The position numbers and the translations under genes were made by a program. Source: Reichenbachiella sp. (lineage in GTDB: Bacteria; Bacteroidota; Bacteroidia; Cytophagales; Cyclobacteriaceae). From it: a DNA stretch of 64,000 nucleotides. Below are positions 50,825-60,946 of this stretch, in pieces. A model generated the notes under the pieces. It had not been told where the DNA came from. It was given only the letters and a program-made list of their open reading frames with translations, and ran no database searches. Location: contig NZ_JAWPMM010000001.1 of NCBI RefSeq assembly GCF_033344935.1, positions 310,001 to 374,000 of the forward strand. Reading direction: 5' to 3'. Position 1 is the stretch's first letter. Every line of letters starts with the position of its first letter.

Positions 50825-53011
50825 ATGGCTGCTAAGCAATCGTCAAAAACTATTATTGTATCGAACCGACTACCGGTAAGAATTGTCAAAGAAGATGGAA
50901 AATTAGCCTTCACGCCAAGTGAAGGTGGACTGGCTACGGGATTAGGTTCCATTTACAAACAAGGAGATAATATTTGGTTGGGTTGGCCTGGTGCAGTACT
51001 TAATAGTAAAGCAGAGGAGACACAAACCAAAAAGGAACTGAAGGAGCAAAATATGGCTCCGGTGTTTTTGACGGATGAAGATATCGAACTCTACTACGAA
51101 GGCTTTTCTAACGAGACCCTTTGGCCCTGCTTTCATTACTTCAATCAGTTTTCGGAGTTCAATCAAGAATATTGGGAATCCTATAAGGCAGTCAATCAAA
51201 AGTTTGCGGATCAAATTTTGAAAAATGCTAACGCCAATGATACCATCTGGATTCATGATTATCAGTTGTTGTTGTTGCCAGCATTGGTAAGAGCGGAAAG
51301 GCCTGATATATCCATAGGCTTCTTTTTACATATTCCTTTTCCATCCTATGAGTCGTTCAGACTTTTACCTTGGAGAAGAGAGTTGTTATTAGGTATGCTC
51401 GGCGCAGACTTTTTGGGCTTTCATACCTATGACGATACGCGCCATTTTTTGTCTTCGGTAAGCCGACTGGCTGGTATTGGTAATGAACATGGCCACATCA
51501 ACTACAACAATCGCCAGATCATGGCGGATGCTTTGCCGATGGGAATCGACTATGATAAATATGCGGAGGTGGCCGCGGCGCCTGAGACTTTAGAGCGTGA
51601 GGTGAGATATCGAACCAGTATTGGAAGTGAAAAGCTCATACTTTGTATCGATCGGTTGGATTACTCCAAAGGCATCTCGCAAAGATTGAAAGCATTTGAA
51701 AAGCTGTTGGAAAAATATCCAGAGTATCTGGAGAAAGTATCCATTCTAATGGTAGTGGTACCATCAAGAGATCAGGTGGGTAAATACAAAGAGTTGAAAG
51801 AAGAAATTGATTTATTGGTCGGACGAATCAATGGGCAATATTCACGCCTCAGTTGGACACCAATCCATTACTTCTACAGATCATTTCCTTTACATGCGCT
51901 TTCTGCTTTTTATAGAATGGCACATGTCTGTTTGGTGAGTCCTATGCGTGATGGAATGAACCTGGTGTGTAAGGAATTTATTGCCAGTAAACTGGACAAA
52001 AAGGGGGTATTGGTATTGAGTGAAATGGCTGGGGCTTCTAAAGAGCTTTCGGATGCCTTGCTTGTTAACCCTAACAACCGTCACCAGATGGTTGAAGCGA
52101 TACGTGAAGCGTTGGAAATGGAGGAGGAAGAACAAGTTCAGCGTATGACCGTCATGCAGAATACCATCAAACGATATAATATTTACCACTGGGTAGATCT
52201 ATTTATGAACCGTTTGGAAATTGTCAAAAAAGCGCAGCGATCTCTTACCACAAAACTGTTAGATGATAAGTCTACCAAAGTGGTGGTATCAGCCTATAAA
52301 AAATCTAAACAACCGCTAATTTTCTTAGATTATGATGGCACACTAAAAGGTTTCTATGGAGACCCACAAGCTGCGAAGCCGGATGAGGAATTGTATGCAT
52401 TGATTAAAAGCCTTGGTAAAAAAGCTCATGTTGTAATAATTAGTGGTAGAGACAAAACTACCCTAGGTGAGTGGTTCAAGGGTTCCAAAGTGGACCTAAT
52501 CGGAGAACATGGGGTTTGGCTAAAAGGCCACAAAGAAGATTGGCATACGATTACTAACCTGACTGATATGTGGAAAGAGGCGATTGGAGAGGTGCTGGAT
52601 GGCTATGTGGCTAGAACGCCGGGATCTTTTATTGAAGAAAAGGATTACAGTTTGGTTTGGCATTACCGCAAGGTGGAAACTGGACTTGGAGAATTAAGAA
52701 CCAGGGAGCTAACCAGCCATTTGAAATACTTGGCCTCTAACCAAAACCTGCAGGTATTGGAAGGAGATATGGTGGTAGAAATCAAAAGCACTGAAATCAA
52801 CAAAGGCCGCGCGGCTCGCAACTGGATGAAACGCTATGAGGGGTCGGATTTTATTATGGCAGCTGGCGATGACTGGACGGATGAAGACACTTTCAAGGCT
52901 ATGCCAGAGGATGCCTATACCATCAAAGTAGGGAGCTCTAACTCAGCTGCCAAGTTTAGTGTGAATAGTTATGAAGATGTTAGGGCGTTGTTAGGAGCTC
53001 TTATTGGCTAA
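50825..53011 (+). CDS. otsAB: Fused trehalose-6-phosphate synthase/phosphatase (OtsAB)
   Basis: The 728-residue protein joins a GT20 trehalose-6-phosphate synthase (about 10-465; [28 protein letters not shown]) to an HAD-type trehalose-phosphatase (about 490-728; [26 protein letters not shown]). It converts UDP-glucose and glucose-6-phosphate to trehalose in one polypeptide, useful for osmotic protection in a marine setting. The fused form is common in Bacteroidota. It stands alone, and its stop overlaps that of the convergent split-barrel gene by four bases. Confidence 0.94.
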   Translation: MAAKQSSKTIIVSNRLPVRIVKEDGKLAFTPSEGGLATGLGSIYKQGDNIWLGWPGAVLNSKAEETQTKKELKEQNMAPVFLTDEDIELYYEGFSNETLWPCFHYFNQFSEFNQEYWESYKAVNQKFADQILKNANANDTIWIHDYQLLLLPALVRAERPDISIGFFLHIPFPSYESFRLLPWRRELLLGMLGADFLGFHTYDDTRHFLSSVSRLAGIGNEHGHINYNNRQIMADALPMGIDYDKYAEVAAAPETLEREVRYRTSIGSEKLILCIDRLDYSKGISQRLKAFEKLLEKYPEYLEKVSILMVVVPSRDQVGKYKELKEEIDLLVGRINGQYSRLSWTPIHYFYRSFPLHALSAFYRMAHVCLVSPMRDGMNLVCKEFIASKLDKKGVLVLSEMAGASKELSDALLVNPNNRHQMVEAIREALEMEEEEQVQRMTVMQNTIKRYNIYHWVDLFMNRLEIVKKAQRSLTTKLLDDKSTKVVVSAYKKSKQPLIFLDYDGTLKGFYGDPQAAKPDEELYALIKSLGKKAHVVIISGRDKTTLGEWFKGSKVDLIGEHGVWLKGHKEDWHTITNLTDMWKEAIGEVLDGYVARTPGSFIEEKDYSLVWHYRKVETGLGELRTRELTSHLKYLASNQNLQVLEGDMVVEIKSTEINKGRAARNWMKRYEGSDFIMAAGDDWTDEDTFKAMPEDAYTIKVGSSNSAAKFSVNSYEDVRALLGALIG

Positions 53012-53493
53012 AGTTCTCTAGTCATCTCCTTCAAATTTATAGACTCTCCTTTTTGAAAAGAGACTTCACGAATCATATCCATGTGGCCCCAGAGGTATTT
53101 GTGACCCTTTAGACCTCTGGTCATACGCATACGACGTTTAAGGCGAGCAATTTCTTGATCTGTGGCCTTCCTTTTATCTCCCAGTTGACCGTAGAGCTTC
53201 ACTGCCGGATAACTGTCAAACTTTCTTTTGAATAATGACTTTACCCAAAACCATCGGTTACTATTAACCCCAAGGACACAGATATTCTTTTTGTTCTTAG
53301 CATGTTTCGGCAATTTGGAAGGAAACATTTCAAAGTAGAAACCGGCTTGATTGTCATTCAAGAAAAGAGAGCCAATAGGTGTCACCGTAGGGTTGTTATC
53401 TTCATCCACAGACGCAATGGAAACATGTAAATTGGTTTTAAAACTCTGGTTGAAGTGTTTTCTGATTTTTGTCCAGTCTTCGATTAGGTTCAT
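53008..53493 (-). CDS. FMN-binding split-barrel (pyridoxamine 5'-phosphate oxidase-like) protein
   Basis: The 161-residue protein has the fold and central pattern of the PNPOx-like family (LHVSIASVDEDNNPTVTPIGSLFLNDNQAGFYFEMFPSK). The residues for true PNPOx activity are not clear. It may bind FMN, F420 or heme; its substrate is unknown. The C-terminal [14 protein letters not shown] is a short tail. It is convergent with otsAB. Confidence 0.78.
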   Translation of the reverse strand: MNLIEDWTKIRKHFNQSFKTNLHVSIASVDEDNNPTVTPIGSLFLNDNQAGFYFEMFPSKLPKHAKNKKNICVLGVNSNRWFWVKSLFKRKFDSYPAVKLYGQLGDKRKATDQEIARLKRRMRMTRGLKGHKYLWGHMDMIREVSFQKGESINLKEMTREL

Positions 53494-53557
53494 TGGGTTA
53501 GCTATTTAATTGTACACTACCTATTACGAAAACTAGACACCTGAGATGCACTATTTT

Positions 53558-53917
53558 CTATTCCATGAATACCTCTTGGATGTCTTTTGGAATGGGTTGA
53601 GGCTTGGTCATGGAGACTCGACTGCTACCTACATTGCCGACAGGAATTTGATTAATGAAAGATAGCGGTGCTCCAAAAACAAGTCTTACCACTTGACCAA
53701 TTATTTCCTTGAAATTTCCTGTCCGGCAGCCAAGCAGCAACATCTTCCAATGTGTTTCGGTGTGCTGAATCGGAAAACGCTGACCAATGACATGTGCTCT
53801 TTCTAGATGATGCCAGGCCTTAGCCATTTCATGCCTATGTAAAGCGCAACTGTACTTATTGATTTCCTCTTGATAGAAAGGTTTTATATTCTTGGGCATT
53901 GCCGTATTCAATTTCAT
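53558..53917 (-). CDS. DUF3703 family protein
   Basis: The 119-residue soluble protein matches DUF3703: ALHRHEMAKAWHHLERAHVIGQRFPIQHTETHWKMLLLG, with conserved histidines, and a C-terminal PVGNVGSSRVSMTKPQPIP. Histidine-rich helices suggest metal binding, but no function is established. A second Met (MPKNIKPF) six residues in could be the start. It lies between the FMN split-barrel gene and amt. Confidence 0.72.
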   Translation of the reverse strand: MKLNTAMPKNIKPFYQEEINKYSCALHRHEMAKAWHHLERAHVIGQRFPIQHTETHWKMLLLGCRTGNFKEIIGQVVRLVFGAPLSFINQIPVGNVGSSRVSMTKPQPIPKDIQEVFME

Positions 53918-54012
53918 ATCGATCCTTTTTTAAACAAAGTTGATCGATCAGAAAATGAATGGCTTGTATAAACCTGCTGAATATAAGGCCCATTTTCAAT
54001 TCATGAAAACTT

Positions 54013-55323
54013 TTAAGCCTCAGGCAATGGGTTGTCTGCGGTGTGAAAGCTCTCCTCACCATGGTAACCCATGTCCATGCCTTGATCTTCCAGAGCATCT
54101 TCAATTCGACCGCCTCCTGTAACAAGTGTAGTTACTTTAAAAAGTAAGGCAGAGCCTATGCCCGCATATACAATGGTGGCACCTACAGCGACTAATTGAG
54201 GAATAAGTTGACCAGGGTTGCCGTAGAAAGCACCTGCTGCACCATTTATTTCGGGATTGGCAAATAGGCCTGTAGCTATGGCACCAAAGATGCCAACTAA
54301 GCCATGAATACCAAATACATCCAACGTATCATCATAGCCAAGAATGCTTTTGAGTTTGACTACGCCGTAGTATCCAATAGCTCCAGAGAATGTTCCGATG
54401 GTAAGGGCAGCGGATACATCTACATATCCTGACGCTGGAGTGATTCCAACCAAACCTGAGACTACGCCAGATGCTGATCCAAGCAATGTTGGTTTTTTGT
54501 CTGAGGTAGACCATTCGATGATCAACCAGGATAAACCACCTGCAGCTGCAGCTACATTGGTTACAAGCAGTGCATTGGCAGCGACAAAGTCAGCGGCGAG
54601 TTGGCTTCCGCCATTAAATCCGAACCAACCGAACCAAAGTAGCGCACTACCTAAAAGCATCAATTTCGTGGAAGAAGGTTGAGCATCAATATTTTTATGA
54701 CCTTTTCTATTTCCTAATAAGTAAACCAGCACCAAACCAGAAATGCCGGCATTAATATGAATGACTGTGCCTCCTGCAAAATCTAGTTCACCATGATTGC
54801 TTAGCAGGCCCCCACCCCAGACCATGTGGGCGATGGGAGAATAAATAAACATGACCCAAAGAATAGAGAAGATGAACCAGGTGGAAAACTTGACGCGCTC
54901 AATGATGGATCCACTTACGAGAGCTACAGCAATTGCCGCGAATGTGCCTTGGAACATCACGAATAATAAATGAGGAATAGTTCCAATCAAGTCATGAATC
55001 TTGATGTTTCTGAGCAAAGCGTAATCGAAGCCTCCGATCACACCGTTGCCTGACCCAAAAGCAAAACTATATCCTATGATTACCCAAACCACAGTGGCGG
55101 TACAATACGCGACGTAGCTCATGCCAATCGTATTCAGCACACTTTTTCTACGAGTAAGGCCTCCATAAAAAAGTGTAAGTCCAGCCGGCGTCATCAGCAC
55201 CACTAAGGCCGTGGCGATAAGCATCCATGCGGTATCACCAGAGTTTAGGGTGGACTCTTGTCCAAATGCTAAAATTGGAAAAAATAAAGTGAGGCTGAGT
55301 GCAGAAATGAATTTTCTAGTCAT
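54013..55323 (-). CDS. amt: Ammonium transporter (Amt/MEP)
   Basis: From the ATG at 55323 the protein has 436 residues. It has an N-terminal signal-like segment and the Amt core (TAWMLIATALVVLMTPAGLTLFYGGL, FGSGNGVIGGFDYALLRN, HINAGISGLVLVYLLG, GSALLWFGWFGFNGGSQLAAD, GIHGLVGIFGAIATGLFA). It conducts ammonium across the inner membrane for nitrogen assimilation. No PII (glnK) gene is next to it in the window, although they often pair. An ATG nine residues earlier is less likely because it hides the signal. Confidence 0.93.
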   Translation of the reverse strand: MTRKFISALSLTLFFPILAFGQESTLNSGDTAWMLIATALVVLMTPAGLTLFYGGLTRRKSVLNTIGMSYVAYCTATVVWVIIGYSFAFGSGNGVIGGFDYALLRNIKIHDLIGTIPHLLFVMFQGTFAAIAVALVSGSIIERVKFSTWFIFSILWVMFIYSPIAHMVWGGGLLSNHGELDFAGGTVIHINAGISGLVLVYLLGNRKGHKNIDAQPSSTKLMLLGSALLWFGWFGFNGGSQLAADFVAANALLVTNVAAAAGGLSWLIIEWSTSDKKPTLLGSASGVVSGLVGITPASGYVDVSAALTIGTFSGAIGYYGVVKLKSILGYDDTLDVFGIHGLVGIFGAIATGLFANPEINGAAGAFYGNPGQLIPQLVAVGATIVYAGIGSALLFKVTTLVTGGGRIEDALEDQGMDMGYHGEESFHTADNPLPEA

Positions 55324-55548
55324 TTGTAGAGTGTTACAGTTCAACAACAATTGCCGAACAATTAAAAAAAGAATAATCTACAAATTTGGGTCAAATGACA
55401 CCCTATAAAATAGAATGCGCTGTAAATATAGAAAATTGACATTTTATTTTATGCAAAAAGACATAAAAATACATGATATGAGGATTATTAGGGTGTAATG
55501 CAAGCCACAATACTTGAAAAGTAGGACGAATGTACTAATAACTCAAGG

Positions 55549-55776
55549 TTATTTGCACTCACCTGATTCCCATGAGGTCAAACCAGCATGGGCAGCCTGG
55601 CATTGGTTTCCATAGGTTTTTCCATCGCATCCACAGACCGGGTTGTACTCCATCGTACAGATAGCGTTGGGGTTGATTTTAGATTCGTCAATACAGGGTT
55701 GAGAGGAAGTAGATTCTGTGCATTTGGCAGCAATTAAGAAAAGAAGTAAGGCGGCAAAAAGTGCATATGTTTTCAT
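55549..55776 (-). CDS. Kazal-type protease inhibitor lipoprotein
   Basis: The 75-residue protein has a short export signal ending in Cys19 (lipobox-like AAKC, the Lys at -1 being atypical). A single Kazal domain follows with six cysteines at 28, 40, 48, 50, 59 and 74 and the family stretch [20 protein letters not shown]. Kazal domains inhibit serine proteases; in bacteria they may protect the envelope from self or foreign proteases. It stands alone between amt and padR, each more than 100 bases away. Confidence 0.85.
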   Translation of the reverse strand: MKTYALFAALLLFLIAAKCTESTSSQPCIDESKINPNAICTMEYNPVCGCDGKTYGNQCQAAHAGLTSWESGECK

Positions 55777-55836
55777 AAAACGAAGACTTGAGATTTATCC
55801 TTCAATATAAAAAGAAAATAAGACACTTAATATTTA

Positions 55837-55882
55837 GTTATACAAAACTGAAACTAATGCATTAAATTCACGTTTGTATAAC
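55837..55882. promoter_or_regulatory. 46-base composite palindrome upstream of padR
   Basis: Outer arms GTTATACAAA (55837-55846) and TTTGTATAAC (55873-55882) are exact inverses. They share one centre with an inner perfect palindrome TAATGCATTA (55855-55864), and TGAA/TTCA match between them. It ends 14 bases before the padR start and is a good candidate for a cooperative PadR operator. Confidence 0.6.
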
Positions 55883-55896
55883 AAATCGTTTTTAAA

Positions 55897-56238
55897 ATGG
55901 GAAGTACAAAAGGAAATCACTTAGGTGAATTTGAAGAGCTAGCACTGCTAACGGTAGGAGCTCTTTTTGATGAAGCATATGGCGTAGCCATCTTAGATGA
56001 AATAGCGGCTAAAACCGGCAGAAAGGTTAATATCAGTGCGGTACACGAAGTGCTGAAACGATTGGAAAAGAAAGGATTTGTAAACTCACGAATGGGAGGA
56101 GCGACCAACGAACGTGGCGGAAGGCGTAAACGTTTTTTCACGCTAACATTAGAAGGAAAGCAAGCACTCGATCATTCTATTGGCTTGAGAAACGAACTTT
56201 ACAATTCTATTCCTAAACTCACTTTTAACTTCGTTTAG
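55897..56238 (+). CDS. PadR family transcriptional regulator
   Basis: The 113-residue protein is a PadR-type winged helix: FEELALLTVGALFDEAYGVAILDEIAAKTGRKVNISAVHEVLKRLEKKGFVNSRMGG, then a winged region ending with an ALDHSIGLRNELY helix. It likely represses the ABC permease gene two bases downstream and its own gene through the palindrome before it. Such PadR-permease pairs are common in Bacteroidota and may sense an envelope-active compound. Confidence 0.88.
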   Translation: MGSTKGNHLGEFEELALLTVGALFDEAYGVAILDEIAAKTGRKVNISAVHEVLKRLEKKGFVNSRMGGATNERGGRRKRFFTLTLEGKQALDHSIGLRNELYNSIPKLTFNFV

Positions 56239-56240
56239 CA

Positions 56241-58823
56241 GTGCGTCCACGTCCTCCCAAATGGGCCGATCGATTTTTAGAATGGTACTGTGACCCTGAT
56301 CTTTTGGAAGAGATCCAAGGTGATTCACAGGAACTATTTTATCGTCGTGTGGACGAAGAGGGTTTGAATGCTGCTAAAAGAAAATATGTCTGGGACATCA
56401 TTCGCTTTTTGCGACTTTCCAATTTAAGGTCAAACAAACTCAAAATAAACTCACTCATTATGTTTAACAGTTATTTAAAAATCGGATTTAGAAATCTCAG
56501 AAAAAATTGGGGCATTTCTACTATCAACATTTTTGGATTGGCGCTGGCCATCGGTTGTGCCATTACCATTTTCATTTTTGTAGATATGATGCTGCATATG
56601 GATCAGTTTCATTCCAAAAAAGATAGAATGTACAACCTTATTAACCATGTGCAGCATGACTCGGGAACAGAGTTATGGGGAGCCAACCCAATTCTTCTAG
56701 CAGAAGAATTAAAGACTAATAGTGCAGCCGTAAACAATACCTTGAGAATAGAATATGCAAGTGGTAATGTCAGATATGGAGATAAAGTATTTGCAGAAAG
56801 ACTGTCTTATACAGACCCAAGTTTTTTGCAGATGTTTGATTTTAAATTGAAGCGTGGTTCAAGAAATGTATTGGATAACAAACAATCTATTCTGATTAGT
56901 TATGAATATGCGATTAAGTATTTTGGTGATGAAGATCCCATTGGAAAAACGCTCACGGTAAAACTACCAGGTGATCAAATACAATCATTTCTAGTAGAGG
57001 GTGTTTTAGAAAAGTACCCATCCAATTCAAGTCTGAAGTTTAATCTTATCATCCCCATGTCAAACTGGTTTGAAATTAAGGGCAATGAAAAACCAAAATG
57101 GGATTACCTCACGAATGCAACTTTTATTGAATTGGCACCAGGCCACCATCCTTCCGAATTATACGAATCGCTCAATGAATATGTCGAAAGGCATAACAAA
57201 GTGGCATCAAATTGGACTATTCAAAAATTTGAGCTCCTGCCTTTGGACCAATTGTCCTTGAGGGATTTTGAAATAAGAAGTAGTGTGTCTCAAGGAGGTC
57301 ATCCAGCGGGCAGAATAGCTTTATCGGTAATAGCGGCGATGTTACTCATTTTGGCTTGTTTTAATTATATGAACATCGCTGTAGCTTCAGCAGCCAAGAG
57401 ACTGAAGGAAATAGCGCTGCGTAAAGTGATGGGTGGGAATAGGAGCAATATCATTTATCAGTTCCTCACAGAAAACTTCATCTTATGCGTGATCGCTCTA
57501 TCCGTAGGGGTTTTACTAAGTTACTTTTTCTTCCTGCCTGGATTGAATTCTCTTTTTCCGGTTTCTATTCCATTTTCATTTTCATCGTTTCAGGTAGCGA
57601 TCATATTCTTTGGTAGTTTAATGCTGATCATAGGCTTTGCGTCGGGCTCTTACCCGGCATTTTATATTTCGAAATTTCAACCAGTATCGATTTTAAAAGG
57701 CAATCAAAAATTGGGTGGAAAAAACTGGTTTAGTAAGATTCTGTTGACGCTACAGTTGGTGTTAGCCTTTATGATGGTGGTTGGCTGTTTTGTGTTTACA
57801 GATAATGCGATGTACGTAAATGAAAAAGACTGGGGTTATAAAGCTAATGGGGTTTTTTCCATCATGGTTAATGATCGAAGTCATCTTCAGTATCTACGTC
57901 AGTCTGCAGAAACCAACCCTGACGTAGAATCATACGCAGAGGCCAAAGGTCATTTGGGTCGCACGAACTGGTTGACCCATGTGGATGTTTTGGATGTACA
58001 ACTCAAAACCTTGCATTATGAAGCGACGCCGAACTATTTGCAAACTATGAATTTACGCTTGGTTGAAGGAAAGCTGTTTGATGAAGAGGCCACCTACCCT
58101 TCTAAATTTGCCGTGATCAATCAGAAGTTTGCAGAAAAGCTAGGATGGGAACAACCGTTGGACAAGAAATTCACTCATGATAGTACAGATTATTACGTGA
58201 TTGGAGTGGTTGAAAATTTCTATACTAACAATTTTCATGATGAGGTAAGTCCTGCATTTTTCAATATTGGAACTGATGAAGAGTTCAAGTTTTTTGTTAT
58301 TAAGACATCGGAGGACAAACTCTTTGATGTGGATGACCAGATTCATGACTCCTGGTTCGAATTTGCTCCAAACGACCCCTATAATCGGGAATTTCAGCGA
58401 TTCACTTTTGACGATTTTTACAGAGAAAATAAAGGTAATCTGACTTTGACAGGTACAATTTCAGTATTTGCAATGGTTCTGGCATGCCTAGGTTTGTTTG
58501 GCCTTTTGAGTTTTAATTTACAGCGAAGAATGAAAGAATTCGGAGTTAGAAAAGTATTAGGAGCCAGTCGACTTTCAATTCTCAACCAAGCCAACAAAGA
58601 GTATATGTGGATTATGCTCGTTGCTTTTGTTATTGGGGCACCATTAGGCACTGCTCTGATTAGTCAATTGCTGAAGGTTATTTATCCTGATTCCAACAGT
58701 TTTAGCGCTGCTCCTATCATCTTGTCAGTAGTCATCATTGTGACGACAGTGGCAGGGACCATTATAGGTCAACTATTGCATGCAACCAAAGTAAATCCTA
58801 CGGAAGTATTGAGATCGGAGTAA
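56241..58823 (+). CDS. ABC transporter permease (MacB/FtsX type) with permease-prefix domain
   Basis: The 860-residue protein begins with GTG two bases after padR. It starts with a permease-prefix domain (about 1-75, PPKWADRFLEWYCDPDLLEEIQGD). An FtsX/MacB-like core follows with two four-helix halves and periplasmic domains, including ALRKVMGGNRSNIIYQFLTENF and GVRKVLGASRLSILNQ, the coupling helices. No ATPase gene follows it in the window; the ATPase must be encoded elsewhere. Substrate or signal is unknown; antimicrobial-peptide response is one inference from the family. Confidence 0.85.
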   Translation: MRPRPPKWADRFLEWYCDPDLLEEIQGDSQELFYRRVDEEGLNAAKRKYVWDIIRFLRLSNLRSNKLKINSLIMFNSYLKIGFRNLRKNWGISTINIFGLALAIGCAITIFIFVDMMLHMDQFHSKKDRMYNLINHVQHDSGTELWGANPILLAEELKTNSAAVNNTLRIEYASGNVRYGDKVFAERLSYTDPSFLQMFDFKLKRGSRNVLDNKQSILISYEYAIKYFGDEDPIGKTLTVKLPGDQIQSFLVEGVLEKYPSNSSLKFNLIIPMSNWFEIKGNEKPKWDYLTNATFIELAPGHHPSELYESLNEYVERHNKVASNWTIQKFELLPLDQLSLRDFEIRSSVSQGGHPAGRIALSVIAAMLLILACFNYMNIAVASAAKRLKEIALRKVMGGNRSNIIYQFLTENFILCVIALSVGVLLSYFFFLPGLNSLFPVSIPFSFSSFQVAIIFFGSLMLIIGFASGSYPAFYISKFQPVSILKGNQKLGGKNWFSKILLTLQLVLAFMMVVGCFVFTDNAMYVNEKDWGYKANGVFSIMVNDRSHLQYLRQSAETNPDVESYAEAKGHLGRTNWLTHVDVLDVQLKTLHYEATPNYLQTMNLRLVEGKLFDEEATYPSKFAVINQKFAEKLGWEQPLDKKFTHDSTDYYVIGVVENFYTNNFHDEVSPAFFNIGTDEEFKFFVIKTSEDKLFDVDDQIHDSWFEFAPNDPYNREFQRFTFDDFYRENKGNLTLTGTISVFAMVLACLGLFGLLSFNLQRRMKEFGVRKVLGASRLSILNQANKEYMWIMLVAFVIGAPLGTALISQLLKVIYPDSNSFSAAPIILSVVIIVTTVAGTIIGQLLHATKVNPTEVLRSE

Positions 58824-58829
58824 ATAAAA

Positions 58830-58851
58830 AAGGCCAGCAATCGCTGGCCTT
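58830..58851. terminator. Terminator between permease and DUF2911 genes
   Basis: AAGGCCAGC (58830-58838) pairs perfectly with GCTGGCCTT (58843-58851) around a four-base loop. The A-run at its left gives a U-tract on the minus transcript; it lies between convergent genes. Confidence 0.8.
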
Positions 58852-58877
58852 CCAAACATATCCAAAATTGGAATTTT

Positions 58878-60005
58878 TTATGATTCGTAGCTACTTGTGT
58901 CTACCCCCATTTCTTTCAATAATTTGATTGAATTGGCTTTTACGTTAGCTGCAGGGTTCATGGAAAGAGACTTTTTCAAGTATTTGATCGCATTCTTGTT
59001 ATCTCCTTTTGTTTTATACGCTTCGCCTAAGCTATCCCAGCAGTTGGCATTCTTAGGATTTCTTTTTGCATTAAGTGTGAAGTACTCTATCGCCTTGTCA
59101 TACTTCTGCTGGCCTAGCATTTGATAGCCGAGGAAGTTAAGCTGCCCCACATTGGCTATAGCTACAGATTCATCCATGATCGCCTGGGCTTCTGATGTTT
59201 TGCCCATCGCTGTCAATAGCTGACCTTTGGTTGAAAGATTGTTGAAGTTTTTTGTGTTGGCTATCGACCGATCTACCCAGGCAAGCCCTTGCTCTAGTTC
59301 TACATTGTTTTGTGCGCAATAGTTAGCCGCTTGGTTAAGTCCTTGCCAGCCAAAACCTGGGATCGACCTTAACTCATCTTTGAAGTTAGCAATCACAATG
59401 CTGTGAACATCATACTCCACTTTGAATGGAATGGCTTTTTTCTCCCATTTCAATGCAACTGTAGCGCTGGTGTTATCCATATTAATTACATCATAGGTCA
59501 ACACTTCTGTGTGTGCAATGTCCATAGATTGAACGTCCACCCTAAGTGCGTCTTCGGCTTCTTTGTAATAGAAACTCCCCCACGAACTGCTGTTGTTGGA
59601 GAATATTACTGTGGCTTTTCCATCTTCATAAACAGCCATATGCAAGCCGTAAGTACCGGCAGCTAAATCTTTTCCTTCAATTTTTACATCATCTGAGAAT
59701 GTGATAATCGTGTTTTCATTGGCTCCTGCTCTCCATGGAATATTGCTGCCATCTACAAATGTAGTAGCCTCAAAACCCCAAGGGATCAAAGTGCCCCAGA
59801 TGTTTCCGGTACGGTCATTTCCTCTGAGTGTAACTCTAGGTCGTGAGTATTTGATATTTACTGTCGAGATCCCGATAGTTTGGGTCATCTCACCGGCAGG
59901 TACAACTGCTCGAGGAGTAGTTACGTTTTGGGCACTTACCTCCCAGCACAGCAATGCGACGATCGCAGCTGTAAAAAGTGCTTTGATGTTAGTTTTTATC
60001 TTCAT
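58878..60005 (-). CDS. DUF2911 domain protein with TPR repeats
   Basis: The 375-residue exported protein (signal ending CWEVSAQ) has a DUF2911 domain (about 30-170; RPRVTLRGNDRTGNIWGTLIPWG, AAGTYGLHM). C-terminal TPR-like repeats follow (about 220-370; NCWDSLGEAYKTKGDNKNAIKYLKKSL). The DUF is common in Bacteroidota and its function is unknown. A terminator follows it; its upstream gap holds an inverted repeat TAGGGG/CCCCTA (60126-60147). Confidence 0.85.
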   Translation of the reverse strand: MKIKTNIKALFTAAIVALLCWEVSAQNVTTPRAVVPAGEMTQTIGISTVNIKYSRPRVTLRGNDRTGNIWGTLIPWGFEATTFVDGSNIPWRAGANENTIITFSDDVKIEGKDLAAGTYGLHMAVYEDGKATVIFSNNSSSWGSFYYKEAEDALRVDVQSMDIAHTEVLTYDVINMDNTSATVALKWEKKAIPFKVEYDVHSIVIANFKDELRSIPGFGWQGLNQAANYCAQNNVELEQGLAWVDRSIANTKNFNNLSTKGQLLTAMGKTSEAQAIMDESVAIANVGQLNFLGYQMLGQQKYDKAIEYFTLNAKRNPKNANCWDSLGEAYKTKGDNKNAIKYLKKSLSMNPAANVKANSIKLLKEMGVDTSSYES

Positions 60006-60265
60006 AATATAAATGGTTATGGTATTTGAATTTTTAACAAGTAGATAAACGTGTATCCTGTATGCGTGAGGAGATTTTGTGATAGACGGTAAATTCCGTG
60101 ATGAAAGGTTGAATGCTGCTGATAGTAGGGGAGTAAAAAAGCCCCTATTTGATGAATTTGAAGATTTTTTAAGATACCCTTATCCAAATGAGGAGCTTTT
60201 TGATTGTTGGTTGTTCTGTTTTGACAGCTAAACCCTTAAATTTATTTAAACACAAAACCCCAATT

Positions 60266-60709
60266 ATGCAAAGCTCAGCGACCTCTGTACAAGAATATCT
60301 CGAATCCCTTCCGGATGATCGAAAAGATGCCATTATGAAAGTAAGAGAAATCATCCTTCAAAATTTACCCAAAGGCATAGAGGAAACAATGAATTGGGGC
60401 ATGATAAGCTACGAAGTGCCACTTGATGTTTATCCTGATACTTACAACAAAAAACCTTTGATGTTTGCTGCATTAGCCTCCCAGAAAAATCATATGGCGG
60501 TTTACCTTAGCGGAATCTATTGTGACCCAGCGCTGCGAGAAAAGTTTGAAATGGATTATAAGGCCAGCGGAAAGAAAATGGATATGGGCAAAAGTTGTGT
60601 CCGTTTCAAAAAACTAGAAAATCTTCCGCTGGATGTCATAGGTTGGGCCATTGGCGCTGCCGATATGGAAACTTTCGTATTATTCGCGAAAGAGAATAGA
60701 AGGAAATGA
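60266..60709 (+). CDS. DUF1801 family protein
   Basis: From the ATG at 60266 the protein has 147 residues of the DUF1801 type (SVQEYLESLPDDRKDAIMKVREIILQNLPKGIEETMNWGMISYEV, and KSCVRFKKLENLPLDVI). It is small, soluble and of unknown function; related folds bind metals or nucleic acids without proof here. An upstream ATG at 60188 would add 26 residues with no supporting motif and is rejected. Confidence 0.8.
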   Translation: MQSSATSVQEYLESLPDDRKDAIMKVREIILQNLPKGIEETMNWGMISYEVPLDVYPDTYNKKPLMFAALASQKNHMAVYLSGIYCDPALREKFEMDYKASGKKMDMGKSCVRFKKLENLPLDVIGWAIGAADMETFVLFAKENRRK

Positions 60710-60946
60710 AAGGAATTCAAGAATTTTTCAAATTATCGTGGGGGTAAAATCAATTTTGGTTTTCCTGAATCTGGAAAACGATAAATTTTTCAGAAAAAAG
60801 GTAACCTCTTTGATGTAAATACTGTCTTTCTGTATGAAAACTCTACACATCAAAAAGTAATAACCAATAATTGCGTGAATTGGAATTCTTTATCGTCTTC
60901 CCAAAGGTTAATAAAAACTAAAGCTTAAAACTTTACACTAAACTCA

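Noticed and set aside
60126-60147. TAGGGG/CCCCTA inverted repeat as a terminator
   Set aside because: Six-pair stem with a ten-base loop and only three T residues after it, and no gene ends there on the plus strand.
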